DNA of 19,155 nucleotides, taken from contig CAMLFP010000066.1 in NCBI GenBank assembly GCA_946479335.1, positions 1-19,155 of the forward strand, in the 5' to 3' direction. This document shows positions 1 to 6,942 of this stretch, in pieces. The notes beneath the pieces are model-generated. The model saw only the letters and a program-made list of their open reading frames with translations. It was not told the DNA's origin and ran no database searches. Positions within the stretch are counted from its first letter, which is position 1. Every line of letters begins with the position of its first letter. The DNA comes from an uncultured Archangium sp. (GTDB taxonomy: Bacteria; Myxococcota; Myxococcia; Myxococcales; Myxococcaceae). The translations under genes and the position numbers were made by a program.

Positions 1-205
1 ACTCGCAGCCGCCGTAGTAGCGCTTGCCCGGGTAGCCCTCGGCGTACTTGTTGGTCAGCACGCTGCCGGCGGCGGTCAGCACCGCGGGGCTCACGAAGTT
101 CTCCGAGGCGATCAGCTCGAGGCCCTCTTCCTGCCTCCGCGTCTCGGCGTAGATGATCTCAGCGACGGCGGGGTCGACCTGCTCCAACGAGGCGGTGTTC
201 TCCAT
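1..205 (-). CDS. glyA: Serine hydroxymethyltransferase, N-terminal 68 residues (partial)
   Basis: This is the 5' end of a minus-strand gene that leaves the window at position 1. The protein is the PLP-dependent cytosolic enzyme that interconverts serine and glycine and loads one-carbon units on tetrahydrofolate. Recognition is by sequence: the translated start contains [14 protein letters not shown], then [20 protein letters not shown], both hallmark SHMT segments. The ATG at 205 gives a start ([14 protein letters not shown]) like other bacterial GlyA proteins. An in-frame GTG at 271 would add 22 residues and form a GTGA overlap with the clc stop. No stop codon separates the two and neither has a strong Shine-Dalgarno sequence, so the start is unsettled. 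The C-terminal part and the PLP lysine are outside the window. In related genomes glyA normally follows rpiB directly; here about 10 kb separates them. Confidence 0.93.
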   Translation of the reverse strand, partial: MENTASLEQVDPAVAEIIYAETRRQEEGLELIASENFVSPAVLTAAGSVLTNKYAEGYPGKRYYGGCE

Positions 206-267
206 GACGTCGCCGTAGCGCGCAGCGACTGCGTTCTCAAGGAGTTCGCCGCGCGCCGGAGGGGGCG

Positions 268-1608
268 TCACGGCTCGCCCGGTCGCGCCTCGCGGCCCTT
301 CACTGTGCGGCCTTGCATCGTCAGCTCCCACTCGACACCGCGGCGGCGGAGCTCGCCGGCGTAGATCGACTCGCGGTTGATCAGCCGGGAGATCAGCGTC
401 GCCACCGCCGTCGCCACCAGCAGCGGCAGCACGATCGCGTAGTCGCTGGAGAGCTCGAACACCATCACCGCCGCCATCAACGGCGCGTGCGTCGTCGCGG
501 CCGATGCGCCGGCCATGCCCACCAACGCGTAGCCACCGGGGTTGCCGACCGGCACGCCCAGCGCCGCCAGCATCGACGCGAAGAGGAAGCCGATGACGCC
601 GCCCACCAGCAGCGTGGGCGTGAAGACGCCGCCCGGGCTGCCTGACGACACGCACGCCACCGTCGCCACGCACTTGCCCGCGAGGAGCAGCAGCAGGAAC
701 GAGATCGTGAAGCGCGCGTCGAGCAACTCGGTGAGCGGCTCGTACCCGTTGCCCGACACCTCGGGGATGAGCGCGATGATGATCGCCGCCAGCGCCGCGC
801 CCAGCGCTGGGCGCCACGGGTTCTTGAGCCACGGGCGATGGAAGACGCGCTCCCCCAGCGCCAGCAGCCGCATGAAGCCCTGCCCGCCCAGGCCCGCGAG
901 CACGCCGAGCCCGGCGAACGCCATGAACTCCCACGCCGACTGCAGCTGAAACGCGCGCACGCCGTAGATCGGCCCCGGGCCCGCCGCGAGGCGCGCGATG
1001 GCCGTGGCCACCACCGTCGCCACCAGCACCGGCAGCAGCGCGTCGAGCACCACCACGCCCATCACCACCTCGATCACGAAGAGCACCGCGGCGAACGGCG
1101 TGTTGTAGGCGGCAGCGAAGCCCGCGGCGGTACCGGCGGCGATCAACAACCGCGCGCGATCATCGGACAGCTTCAGCAGCTCGCCGGTGCGCTGGCCGGC
1201 GGCGCCTCCGAATTGAATCAGCGGACCTTCGCGGCCGAGCGAGCCACCGAAGACGATCGCGAACCACGACGCCAACGACTTGAGCAGCGTGACGCGCATC
1301 GACAGCCGCACGCGCCCCAGCACCACCGCCTCCATCACGTCGCCCACGCCGTGGCTCGCGGGGAGCCGCGCGGCGATGAGGCCCACGACGCCCGCCAACA
1401 GCCCGCCGCACGCCGGCGCGACGAGGCGCACCCAGAACGGCAGCTCGTGCAGCGCGGCGACCACGTTCCGCTTGCCGCTGACCGCTTCCATCACGGCGTT
1501 CAACGCGCCCCGGAACGCGGTGGCGAAGAGCGCGGCGGCCACGGCGGCCAACACCACGCCCAGCCAGAATCGCCACGCGTCTGTCGCTGACCGCTGCACC
1601 GCGCGCAC
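268..1608 (-). CDS. ClC-family chloride channel / Cl-/H+ antiporter
   Basis: An integral membrane protein of about 446 residues with the ClC fold and many hydrophobic helices. Visible signatures, numbered from GTG 1608, are GREGP at 125-129, whose Glu127 corresponds to the gating glutamate, followed by an [16 protein letters not shown] segment and a late [16 protein letters not shown] segment that forms part of the anion pathway. The usual GxGxP selectivity-filter loop reads SHGVGDVM at 85-92, lacking the proline. No CBS domains follow, so this is a short prokaryotic type. The frame stays open to 1920, but that part lies antisense to the response-regulator gene. I favour GTG 1608 (or 1599) just before the first helix; ATG 1644 is possible. 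It probably shares a transcript with glyA downstream. Channel or antiporter activity cannot be decided from sequence. Confidence 0.88.
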   Translation of the reverse strand: MRAVQRSATDAWRFWLGVVLAAVAAALFATAFRGALNAVMEAVSGKRNVVAALHELPFWVRLVAPACGGLLAGVVGLIAARLPASHGVGDVMEAVVLGRVRLSMRVTLLKSLASWFAIVFGGSLGREGPLIQFGGAAGQRTGELLKLSDDRARLLIAAGTAAGFAAAYNTPFAAVLFVIEVVMGVVVLDALLPVLVATVVATAIARLAAGPGPIYGVRAFQLQSAWEFMAFAGLGVLAGLGGQGFMRLLALGERVFHRPWLKNPWRPALGAALAAIIIALIPEVSGNGYEPLTELLDARFTISFLLLLLAGKCVATVACVSSGSPGGVFTPTLLVGGVIGFLFASMLAALGVPVGNPGGYALVGMAGASAATTHAPLMAAVMVFELSSDYAIVLPLLVATAVATLISRLINRESIYAGELRRRGVEWELTMQGRTVKGREARPGEP

Positions 1609-1642
1609 CCTACCGCGCGATCGCGAGCGTATGGTGCGCGGC

Positions 1643-3016
1643 ATGTCAGAGCGCCCCGGCACGCCCCGGGTCCTCGTGGTGGACGACGACGCCGCGATGA
1701 CCTCCCTGATGGAAGACGAGCTCCCGGGGCACGGGTACGAGGTGGCGACGGCCACGCGCGCGGAGGACGCCCTGGCGCTCGCGGCCGACCCGACGTTCGA
1801 CGTGGTGGTGACCGACCTGCGCATGCCCGGAGCCGATGGGCTGACGATCCTCGCGGCGGCGCGGCGCGCGGTGCCGGAGCGCCCGGTGATCGTGATGACC
1901 GCCTTCGGCGCGATCGACACCGCGGTCGAGTCGCTGCGGCGCGGCGCGTACCACTACCTCCTCAAGCCCTTCAAAGTGCCGGAGCTCGACCTCTTCTTGA
2001 AGCGGGCGCTCTCCGAGTCGGCGCAGCGGCGCGAGAACGCCACGTTGAAGCGCGCGTTCAGCGAAGGCTACGCCGCGAGCGCGCTGGTCGCGGAGAGCGC
2101 CGCGATGAAAGACGTGCGCGAATTGGCGCTGCGCGTGGCCGACTCCTCGGTGCCGGTGTTGCTGACCGGCGAGACGGGCACCGGGAAGGGCCTCGTGGCG
2201 CGCGTCATCCACACCGAGAGCGCGCGGGCCGCGCGGCCCTTCGTGCCCATCAACTGCGCGGCGCTGCCGGAGCACCTGCTGGAGAGCGAGCTCTTCGGTC
2301 ACGTGAAGGGCGCGTTCACCGGCGCGACGACGAACCGCGAGGGCCTGTTCGTCGAAGCCGATGGCGGCACGCTCTTCCTCGACGAGATCGGCGACATGCA
2401 GCCGGCGCTGCAGGCGAAGTTGCTGCACGTGTTGGAGAGCGGCCGGGTGCGCGCAGTAGGCGCGACGAAGGAGCGGGAGATCGACGTGCGCGTCATCACC
2501 GCCACCCACCGCGATCTCGACGCGCTGGTGGCCGACGGGCGCTTCCGCAGCGATCTCCGCTACCGCATCGAGGGCGTCACGGTGGAGCTGCCGCCGCTGC
2601 GCCTGCGCCGCGACGACATCGGCCCGCTGGTGACGCGCTTCCTCGACGCCGCGCGGGCCCGCACGCCGCGCGCGGTGGTGACGCGCTGCTCTCGCGAGGC
2701 GATGGCACGCCTGCTGGCGTGGCGCTGGCCGGGCAACGTGCGCGAGCTGCAGCACGCCATCGAGCGCGCGGTGCTGCTGGGGCAGGCCGCGGAGGCGACG
2801 CCGCAGGATCTCCCGCCGGCGATCCGCGACGCGAAGAGCACGCCGCCCACGCTCGACTTCGGCGACGCCATCATCCCCGTGCGGGAGCTGACGCGCGCCT
2901 ACGCCGCGTGGGCCGTGGAGCGCATGGGCGGCCGCAAGGGCGCCGCGTGCGAGAAGCTGGGCATCGACGCCAAGACGTTGAACAAGTGGCTGGCGCAGGA
3001 GCCCGGAGATGACTGA
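1643..3016 (+). CDS. NtrC-family sigma-54-dependent response regulator
   Basis: A 457-residue three-domain transcription activator. The N-terminal receiver has the acidic cluster DDD at 14-16, phosphoacceptor Asp58 (TDLRMPG), Thr86 and Lys108 (LLKPF). The central AAA+ domain has Walker A GETGTGKG at 176-183, the intact GAFTGA loop at 223-228 that contacts sigma-54, Walker B ending LFLDE near 244-248, and WPGNVREL at 362-369. The C-terminus (about 428-450) is a Fis-type helix-turn-helix. All residues needed for phosphorylation, ATP hydrolysis and sigma-54 contact are present. Its stop lies within the start of the partner kinase gene (8-base overlap), which argues for co-translation. The start is ATG 1643; ATG 1631 in the same frame would add four residues. 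The likely target is the tolC-MFP-RND operon that begins about 1.4 kb downstream. ZraR-like regulators are the nearest functional analogy, but the signal is unknown. Confidence 0.93.
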   Translation: MSERPGTPRVLVVDDDAAMTSLMEDELPGHGYEVATATRAEDALALAADPTFDVVVTDLRMPGADGLTILAAARRAVPERPVIVMTAFGAIDTAVESLRRGAYHYLLKPFKVPELDLFLKRALSESAQRRENATLKRAFSEGYAASALVAESAAMKDVRELALRVADSSVPVLLTGETGTGKGLVARVIHTESARAARPFVPINCAALPEHLLESELFGHVKGAFTGATTNREGLFVEADGGTLFLDEIGDMQPALQAKLLHVLESGRVRAVGATKEREIDVRVITATHRDLDALVADGRFRSDLRYRIEGVTVELPPLRLRRDDIGPLVTRFLDAARARTPRAVVTRCSREAMARLLAWRWPGNVRELQHAIERAVLLGQAAEATPQDLPPAIRDAKSTPPTLDFGDAIIPVRELTRAYAAWAVERMGGRKGAACEKLGIDAKTLNKWLAQEPGDD

Positions 3017-4325
3017 CGCCCCCCGGCTGCCGCGCGGGCCCTTCTGGTTGGTGCTGGGGCTGCTGGCGCTGGTGGTGATCGCGGCGTTCTGGTCGGCGAT
3101 CTCCGAGCGTCGCGCGGCCCTCGACGATCTCCGGCGCGAACATCAGGTGCTCGCGCGCGCCATCGCCGCCGACTTCGAGCACCAGCTGGTGCGCCGCGGC
3201 AACGGCGTGGCGCCGCTGGTCGATCGCGACATCGCCGCGCTGCTCGACGGCGCGCGCCGCATCGAGCGCCCCGCCCAGCTGCTGGTGCTCGTCGCCCGGC
3301 CGGCGCAGGAGGGCTTCCTCACCAGCGACGAGCGGATGATCCCCTCCACGCGGCTGCACCGCGCGTTCCTCGACGGCGAGGAGTCGCTGGAGCTGCCACG
3401 TGATGAAGCGGTGTCCTTCGGGCTCCCGCGGCGCCTGGCGGTCGCCGGCCTCTCGCGCGTGGTCGACGGGAGCGGCCAGACCTGGGGCATCGCGGTGTTG
3501 GCCACCGCCGAGCGCGTGCGTGATCGGGAGCGCCACGAGCTGTGGCGCCTGGCGATCACCGTCGCGTTGATCACCGCGCTCACCGCGCTGTTCGCGGTCT
3601 TCGTGCAGCGCCGCCTCCGCGCCGATCAGGAGCGCGAGCGCGAGCTGCTGCTGCACCGCGCCGACAAGATGGCCTCGCTGGCCGCCATCGGCACCGGCAT
3701 CGCGCACGAGCTCGGCACCCCGCTGTCGGTGATCGTCGGCCGCGCCGAGAGCGCACGGTCGCGCAGCACCGATGAGCGCGTCACGAAGTCGCTGACCGTG
3801 GTGCTGGAGCAGTCGGCGCGCATCGAGGCGATCGTGAAGGGCTGCCTCGCGCTGGTGCGAGGCGAGGCGCCGCCGCTGAGCCCCCGGCTCGCGGGCTCGG
3901 TCGCCGAAGACGCCGTGGCGCTCGTCTCGCACCGCTTCGAGCAGAGCGGCGTGCGGCTGGTGGCGAGCGCGCCGCCGGAGCTCCCCGCGATCGCGTGTGA
4001 GCCCTCGCTCTTCGCGCAGGTGCTGGTGAACCTGTTGCTGAACGCGTGCCACGCCACGCCGCGCGGCGGGCAGGTGACGCTCACCGTGCGCGCCGAAGGT
4101 GGCAGCGTGCACTTCGTGGTCGAAGACGAAGGCGAAGGCATCGACGCGCAGGTCGCGGCGCGCGCCGCCGAGCCGTTCTTCAGCACCCGCCGCGAAGAGG
4201 GAGGCTCGGGGTTGGGCCTCTCCATCGCCCGGGAGATCGTCAGCCACCACCAGGGCACGCTGACCCTCGAGCGTCGCACCGACACCCACGGCACCCGCGC
4301 CACCGTCACCGTCAGCGCCGCCTGA
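3009..4325 (+). CDS. Membrane sensor histidine kinase, partner of the NtrC-type regulator
   Basis: A 438-residue inner-membrane kinase. Transmembrane segments lie at about 12-30 and 178-200 and enclose a periplasmic sensor of roughly 145 residues, which I cannot assign to a named domain. No clear HAMP domain follows. The HisKA H-box (IAHELGTPLS) has the phosphorylated His233. The HATPase domain shows an N-box (LVNLLLNACHA, Asn345), a G1 box (VEDEGEGID, 371-379), an F-box (EPFFSTRR) and a G2 box (GSGLGLSIA), so the catalytic parts look intact. ATG 3009 overlaps the regulator stop by 8 bases, with GGAG just upstream. The layout (two helices, short periplasmic sensor, NtrC partner) resembles ZraS/HydH kinases that sense metal or envelope stress. 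It presumably phosphorylates Asp58 of the neighbour and so controls the efflux operon; the ligand is not readable from sequence. Confidence 0.92.
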   Translation: MTDAPRLPRGPFWLVLGLLALVVIAAFWSAISERRAALDDLRREHQVLARAIAADFEHQLVRRGNGVAPLVDRDIAALLDGARRIERPAQLLVLVARPAQEGFLTSDERMIPSTRLHRAFLDGEESLELPRDEAVSFGLPRRLAVAGLSRVVDGSGQTWGIAVLATAERVRDRERHELWRLAITVALITALTALFAVFVQRRLRADQERERELLLHRADKMASLAAIGTGIAHELGTPLSVIVGRAESARSRSTDERVTKSLTVVLEQSARIEAIVKGCLALVRGEAPPLSPRLAGSVAEDAVALVSHRFEQSGVRLVASAPPELPAIACEPSLFAQVLVNLLLNACHATPRGGQVTLTVRAEGGSVHFVVEDEGEGIDAQVAARAAEPFFSTRREEGGSGLGLSIAREIVSHHQGTLTLERRTDTHGTRATVTVSAA

Positions 4326-4332
4326 GCGACCC

Positions 4333-4375
4333 GGAAAAATTCCCGATCGTCTCACCGCACCTCAGGAAAATCTCC
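4333..4375 (+). promoter_or_regulatory. Tandem repeat pair, candidate activator (UAS) sites upstream of tolC
   Basis: Two similar AT-richer words occur in the short gap after the kinase gene: GGAAAAATTCCC at 4333-4344 and GGAAAATCTCC at 4365-4375. Their starts are 32 bp apart, close to three helical turns. They lie about 113 and 81 bp upstream of the start point predicted from the -24/-12 match at 4420. That spacing is usual for enhancer sites of NtrC-type activators. The first copy is itself an imperfect dyad (GGAA/TTCC). The binding role is inferred. Confidence 0.3.
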
Positions 4376-4419
4376 GCGGCGAACCGCTGAAGCATGCGCG
4401 ATTGCGTGCGAGGTGACGC

Positions 4420-4435
4420 TGGCGCGAAACCTGCT
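4420..4435 (+). promoter_or_regulatory. Candidate sigma-54 (-24/-12) promoter for the efflux operon
   Basis: The sequence TGGCGCG-AAAC-CTGCT matches the sigma-54 consensus TGGCACG-N4-TTGCW at all but two fixed positions. The invariant GG (4421-4422) and GC (4433-4434) are at the correct spacing. The predicted start of transcription is near 4446, only about 5 bases before the GTG at 4451. The operon lies directly downstream of a gene for a sigma-54 activator with an intact GAFTGA loop, which raises the prior. The very short leader is the main weakness. Confidence 0.45.
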
Positions 4436-4450
4436 CTGCCCGCCGGCACT

Positions 4451-5806
4451 GTGCGGAGTTCCCTGTTCTGTGTCCTGTTGTCGGCGTGGCTGGCGAGCGC
4501 CGAAGAACCTGCGCCCCGGGCGATGACGCTCGACGAGGCGCTCACGTACGCCACCGCCCGGCACCCGCGCCTGCTGGCGGCCGCCGAGCGCCTCGACGCG
4601 GCCAACATCGACGCGCAGGTGCCCTCCGCGGCGTGGCTCCCGAAGCTGGGGGCGATGGCGCAGATCGTGGCCAGCACCGCCAACAACAGCACCTCGACGG
4701 TGTTGGGGCAGTCGGCCGTCGATCTCCCGCGCGTCGGCGCGACGCCGGTGAGCCCCACGCCCAACTTCACGCCGTGGGTGTCGACGGCGATCGCGGTCGG
4801 CGTGCGCCAGCAGATCTGGGACTTCGGCCGCACCGCCAGCGAAGAGGCTGCGGCGCGGTTGCTGCGTGACATCGAGTCGTACCGGGCGCGCGGTGCGGCG
4901 TTCGACACGCGCTACGCGGTGGCGGCGGCGTACTACGGGGTGCTGGCCGCGGCGTCGGTGCAGTCGGCGTCGGAGGCCGCGCTGGAGCGCGCCACGCAAC
5001 ACCGCGACTACGCGAGCGCCAACGTGAAGAACGGCCTGCGCCCGCCCATCGAGCTGACCCGCGCCGAGGCCGACGTCGCCCGCTACGAGGCCGCCCTCAC
5101 CCGGGCGCGCGGCGCGCTGCACGTGGCGCGCACCTGGTTCGCGGCGACGGTGGGCGTCGATGACGCCGAGCTCGACGCGGCGGGGCTCACCGAGGCGCCG
5201 ACCGTCGAAGACCCGGAGCTGGCGGTGAAGCACGCGCAGCGCGCCCCGCAGGTGCTGGAGAGCCAGCTCCGCGTCGAGGAGCAGCGCGCGTTGACGCGGC
5301 GGCTGGAGGCGTCGACCCTGCCGAACCTCTCGGCGACTGCGGCGCTCTCTGGGCGGGCGGGCGGCGCGCCCCCGAGCTCGGGCTCCTCGGTGCCGGGCTA
5401 CGGCCTGCTGCCGGGCGTGCCCAACTACGATCTGGGCGTGGTGCTGACGTGGCCGCTCCTCGACGTGGGCGTGCTGCGCAAGGCCGAGGCGTCGCGCGCG
5501 AGAGAGCGCGCCCTGAGCCTGGAGGCGAAGCTGGCGTTGCGCACGCAGGAGGCGGTGATCCGCGCGGCGTGGAACGAGGCGACCGTCGCGCAGACCGCGC
5601 TCGAGGCGCTGGAGCGCGGCGCGAAGGCCGCCGCCGACAACTACGATCAAGCCGACCACCGCTTCCGCGTGGGGCTGGGCACGAGCACCGAGCTGGCCGA
5701 CGCGCAGGCGCTGCGCACCCAGGCGGAGGTCGAGCTGGCCATCGGCCGTTTTCAACTGGCGCGCACGCGCATCGCGTTCGAGCGCTCCATCGCGGAGATC
5801 CCATGA
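4451..5806 (+). CDS. TolC-like outer-membrane efflux channel (OEP family)
   Basis: The outer-membrane factor of a tripartite pump, about 451 residues, near the usual TolC/OprM length. A signal peptide is visible (VRSSLFCVLLSAWLASAEE), then the family opening (MTLDEALTYATARHPRLLAA) and two alanine-rich helical hairpin regions. Each is followed by a beta-strand stretch, the second containing NYDLGVVLTWPLLDVG. No lipobox is seen. The frame is also open from ATG 4394. I prefer GTG 4451 because only 11 of the 19 intervening codons end in G or C, well below the strong G/C bias of the genes here, and because the -24/-12 match lies inside that stretch. The stop overlaps the start of the membrane-fusion gene (ATGA). 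It should trimerise in the outer membrane and dock with the fusion protein and RND pump encoded next. The exact start remains uncertain. Confidence 0.9.
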   Translation: MRSSLFCVLLSAWLASAEEPAPRAMTLDEALTYATARHPRLLAAAERLDAANIDAQVPSAAWLPKLGAMAQIVASTANNSTSTVLGQSAVDLPRVGATPVSPTPNFTPWVSTAIAVGVRQQIWDFGRTASEEAAARLLRDIESYRARGAAFDTRYAVAAAYYGVLAAASVQSASEAALERATQHRDYASANVKNGLRPPIELTRAEADVARYEAALTRARGALHVARTWFAATVGVDDAELDAAGLTEAPTVEDPELAVKHAQRAPQVLESQLRVEEQRALTRRLEASTLPNLSATAALSGRAGGAPPSSGSSVPGYGLLPGVPNYDLGVVLTWPLLDVGVLRKAEASRARERALSLEAKLALRTQEAVIRAAWNEATVAQTALEALERGAKAAADNYDQADHRFRVGLGTSTELADAQALRTQAEVELAIGRFQLARTRIAFERSIAEIP

Positions 5807-6942
5807 AGAGAAGAATCAAGATTCCCCCCGTGCCGGCGGCGATCGTGACGTTGACCGCTGGCGTGTTGCTGATGGGCGCGCTGCTGCTGTCGCGCGCGGA
5901 GGCGAACGTGAACCAGGTCGCGCTGGCCTCCGAGCCCAAGGGCGTGACGGTGGCGACCGCGCGCGAGACGACCTACCGCGCCGAGCGGCGCTACATCGGC
6001 ACCCTGGAGCCGTGGCTCTCGTCGAAGATCGGCCCGCAGCTGGTCTCGGCGATGGTCGACACGGTGCTGGTGCGCCCGGGCGCGGTGGTGAAGAAGCGCG
6101 ACGTGCTGGCGACGCTCGACTGTCGCAACGCCTCGGCGGCGAGCGCGGCCATCGGGCACCAGGCGGAGGCGTTGGCCGAGCGGCAGAAGGCCATCGCCCG
6201 CGAGAACGCGCGCCTCAGCGAGCTGCTCGACGGCGGCTACGTGGCGGCCAACGAGTACGAGCAGAAGCGCGCGCAGGCCGACGCCAGTGAGGCGCAGCTG
6301 CGCGCGTTGCTGGCGCAGTCGACGGGCAAGGAGCTGGAGGTCGGTGACTGCGTGCTGCGCGCGCCGTTCGACGGCGAGGTGTCGGTGCGTATGGCCGACC
6401 CCGGCAGCTTCGCGCGGCCCGGCGCGTCGATCGTCGAGGTGGTCGATCGCTCCATCGTGCGGCTGGTGGTCGACGTGCCGGAGATCGACTTCACGGCGGT
6501 GCCTCCCAAGACGCCGGTGACCATCACCCTGCTCGCCACCGGTCAGCGCATCGTGGGCGAGGTCGCCCGGCGCGCGCCGTCAGCCGACCCCGGGTCGCGC
6601 ACGGTGCGCGTGGAGATCGACCTGCCCAACCACGAGCGCGACATCCCCGTGGGGACGACGGCGGAGGTGCACGTCGACGTCGGCGAGCCGCAGCCGGCGG
6701 TGGAGATCCCGCTCCTCGCGGCGAAGGTGCGCGGCAAGAACGCCACCGTGTTCCTCGTGGAGAACGGCGTGGCGAAGAAGGCGGTGTTCCAGGTGCTGGG
6801 GGAGCGCGGCGGCAGCCTCTTCTTGAGCCCCGACCTGAAGGCCGGCAGCCAGGTGGTGACGCAGGGTCGCTCGCTGCTCGCTGACAAAGACAAGGTCGCC
6901 GCCAAGCTGGAAGACGCGGCCGGCGGAGGCGCTGAACCGTGA
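5803..6942 (+). CDS. RND efflux periplasmic adaptor (membrane-fusion protein)
   Basis: A 379-residue HlyD/AcrA-type adaptor linking the inner-membrane RND pump to the outer-membrane channel. An N-terminal hydrophobic segment at about 12-30 acts as membrane anchor; there is no lipobox cysteine, so it is not an AcrA-type lipoprotein. The order is as expected: a first lipoyl half (about 75-105, VRPGAVVKKRDVLATLD), an alpha-helical hairpin rich in Ala, Glu and Arg (about 107-178), a second lipoyl half (VLRAPFDGEVSVR), a beta-barrel (PEIDFTAVPP onward) and a membrane-proximal domain. ATG 5803 overlaps the tolC stop and GGAG lies 5 bases upstream. The stop overlaps the GTG of the pump gene. No His- or Met-rich metal-binding extension is visible, so the sequence does not favour a metal substrate. 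Confidence 0.93.
   Translation: MKRRIKIPPVPAAIVTLTAGVLLMGALLLSRAEANVNQVALASEPKGVTVATARETTYRAERRYIGTLEPWLSSKIGPQLVSAMVDTVLVRPGAVVKKRDVLATLDCRNASAASAAIGHQAEALAERQKAIARENARLSELLDGGYVAANEYEQKRAQADASEAQLRALLAQSTGKELEVGDCVLRAPFDGEVSVRMADPGSFARPGASIVEVVDRSIVRLVVDVPEIDFTAVPPKTPVTITLLATGQRIVGEVARRAPSADPGSRTVRVEIDLPNHERDIPVGTTAEVHVDVGEPQPAVEIPLLAAKVRGKNATVFLVENGVAKKAVFQVLGERGGSLFLSPDLKAGSQVVTQGRSLLADKDKVAAKLEDAAGGGAEP

Noticed and set aside
1280..1642. 121-residue N-terminal extension of the response-regulator frame
   Set aside because: It overlaps the ClC coding region in antisense and is Thr/Ala/Arg-rich; the receiver domain begins normally after ATG 1643.
1645..1920. N-terminal extension of the ClC frame beyond ATG 1644
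   Set aside because: It lies antisense to the receiver domain of the regulator; the extra residues are Ser/Arg/Thr-rich and unlike ClC proteins.
2871..4355. 494-residue minus-strand frame opposite the kinase gene
   Set aside because: The kinase reading has intact H, N, G1, F and G2 boxes; the antisense product has none and is composition-driven.
4394..4450. First 19 codons of the longest tolC frame
   Set aside because: Third positions are only 11/19 G or C, the stretch contains the -24/-12 match, and the signal peptide starts naturally at GTG 4451. Kept as an alternative only.
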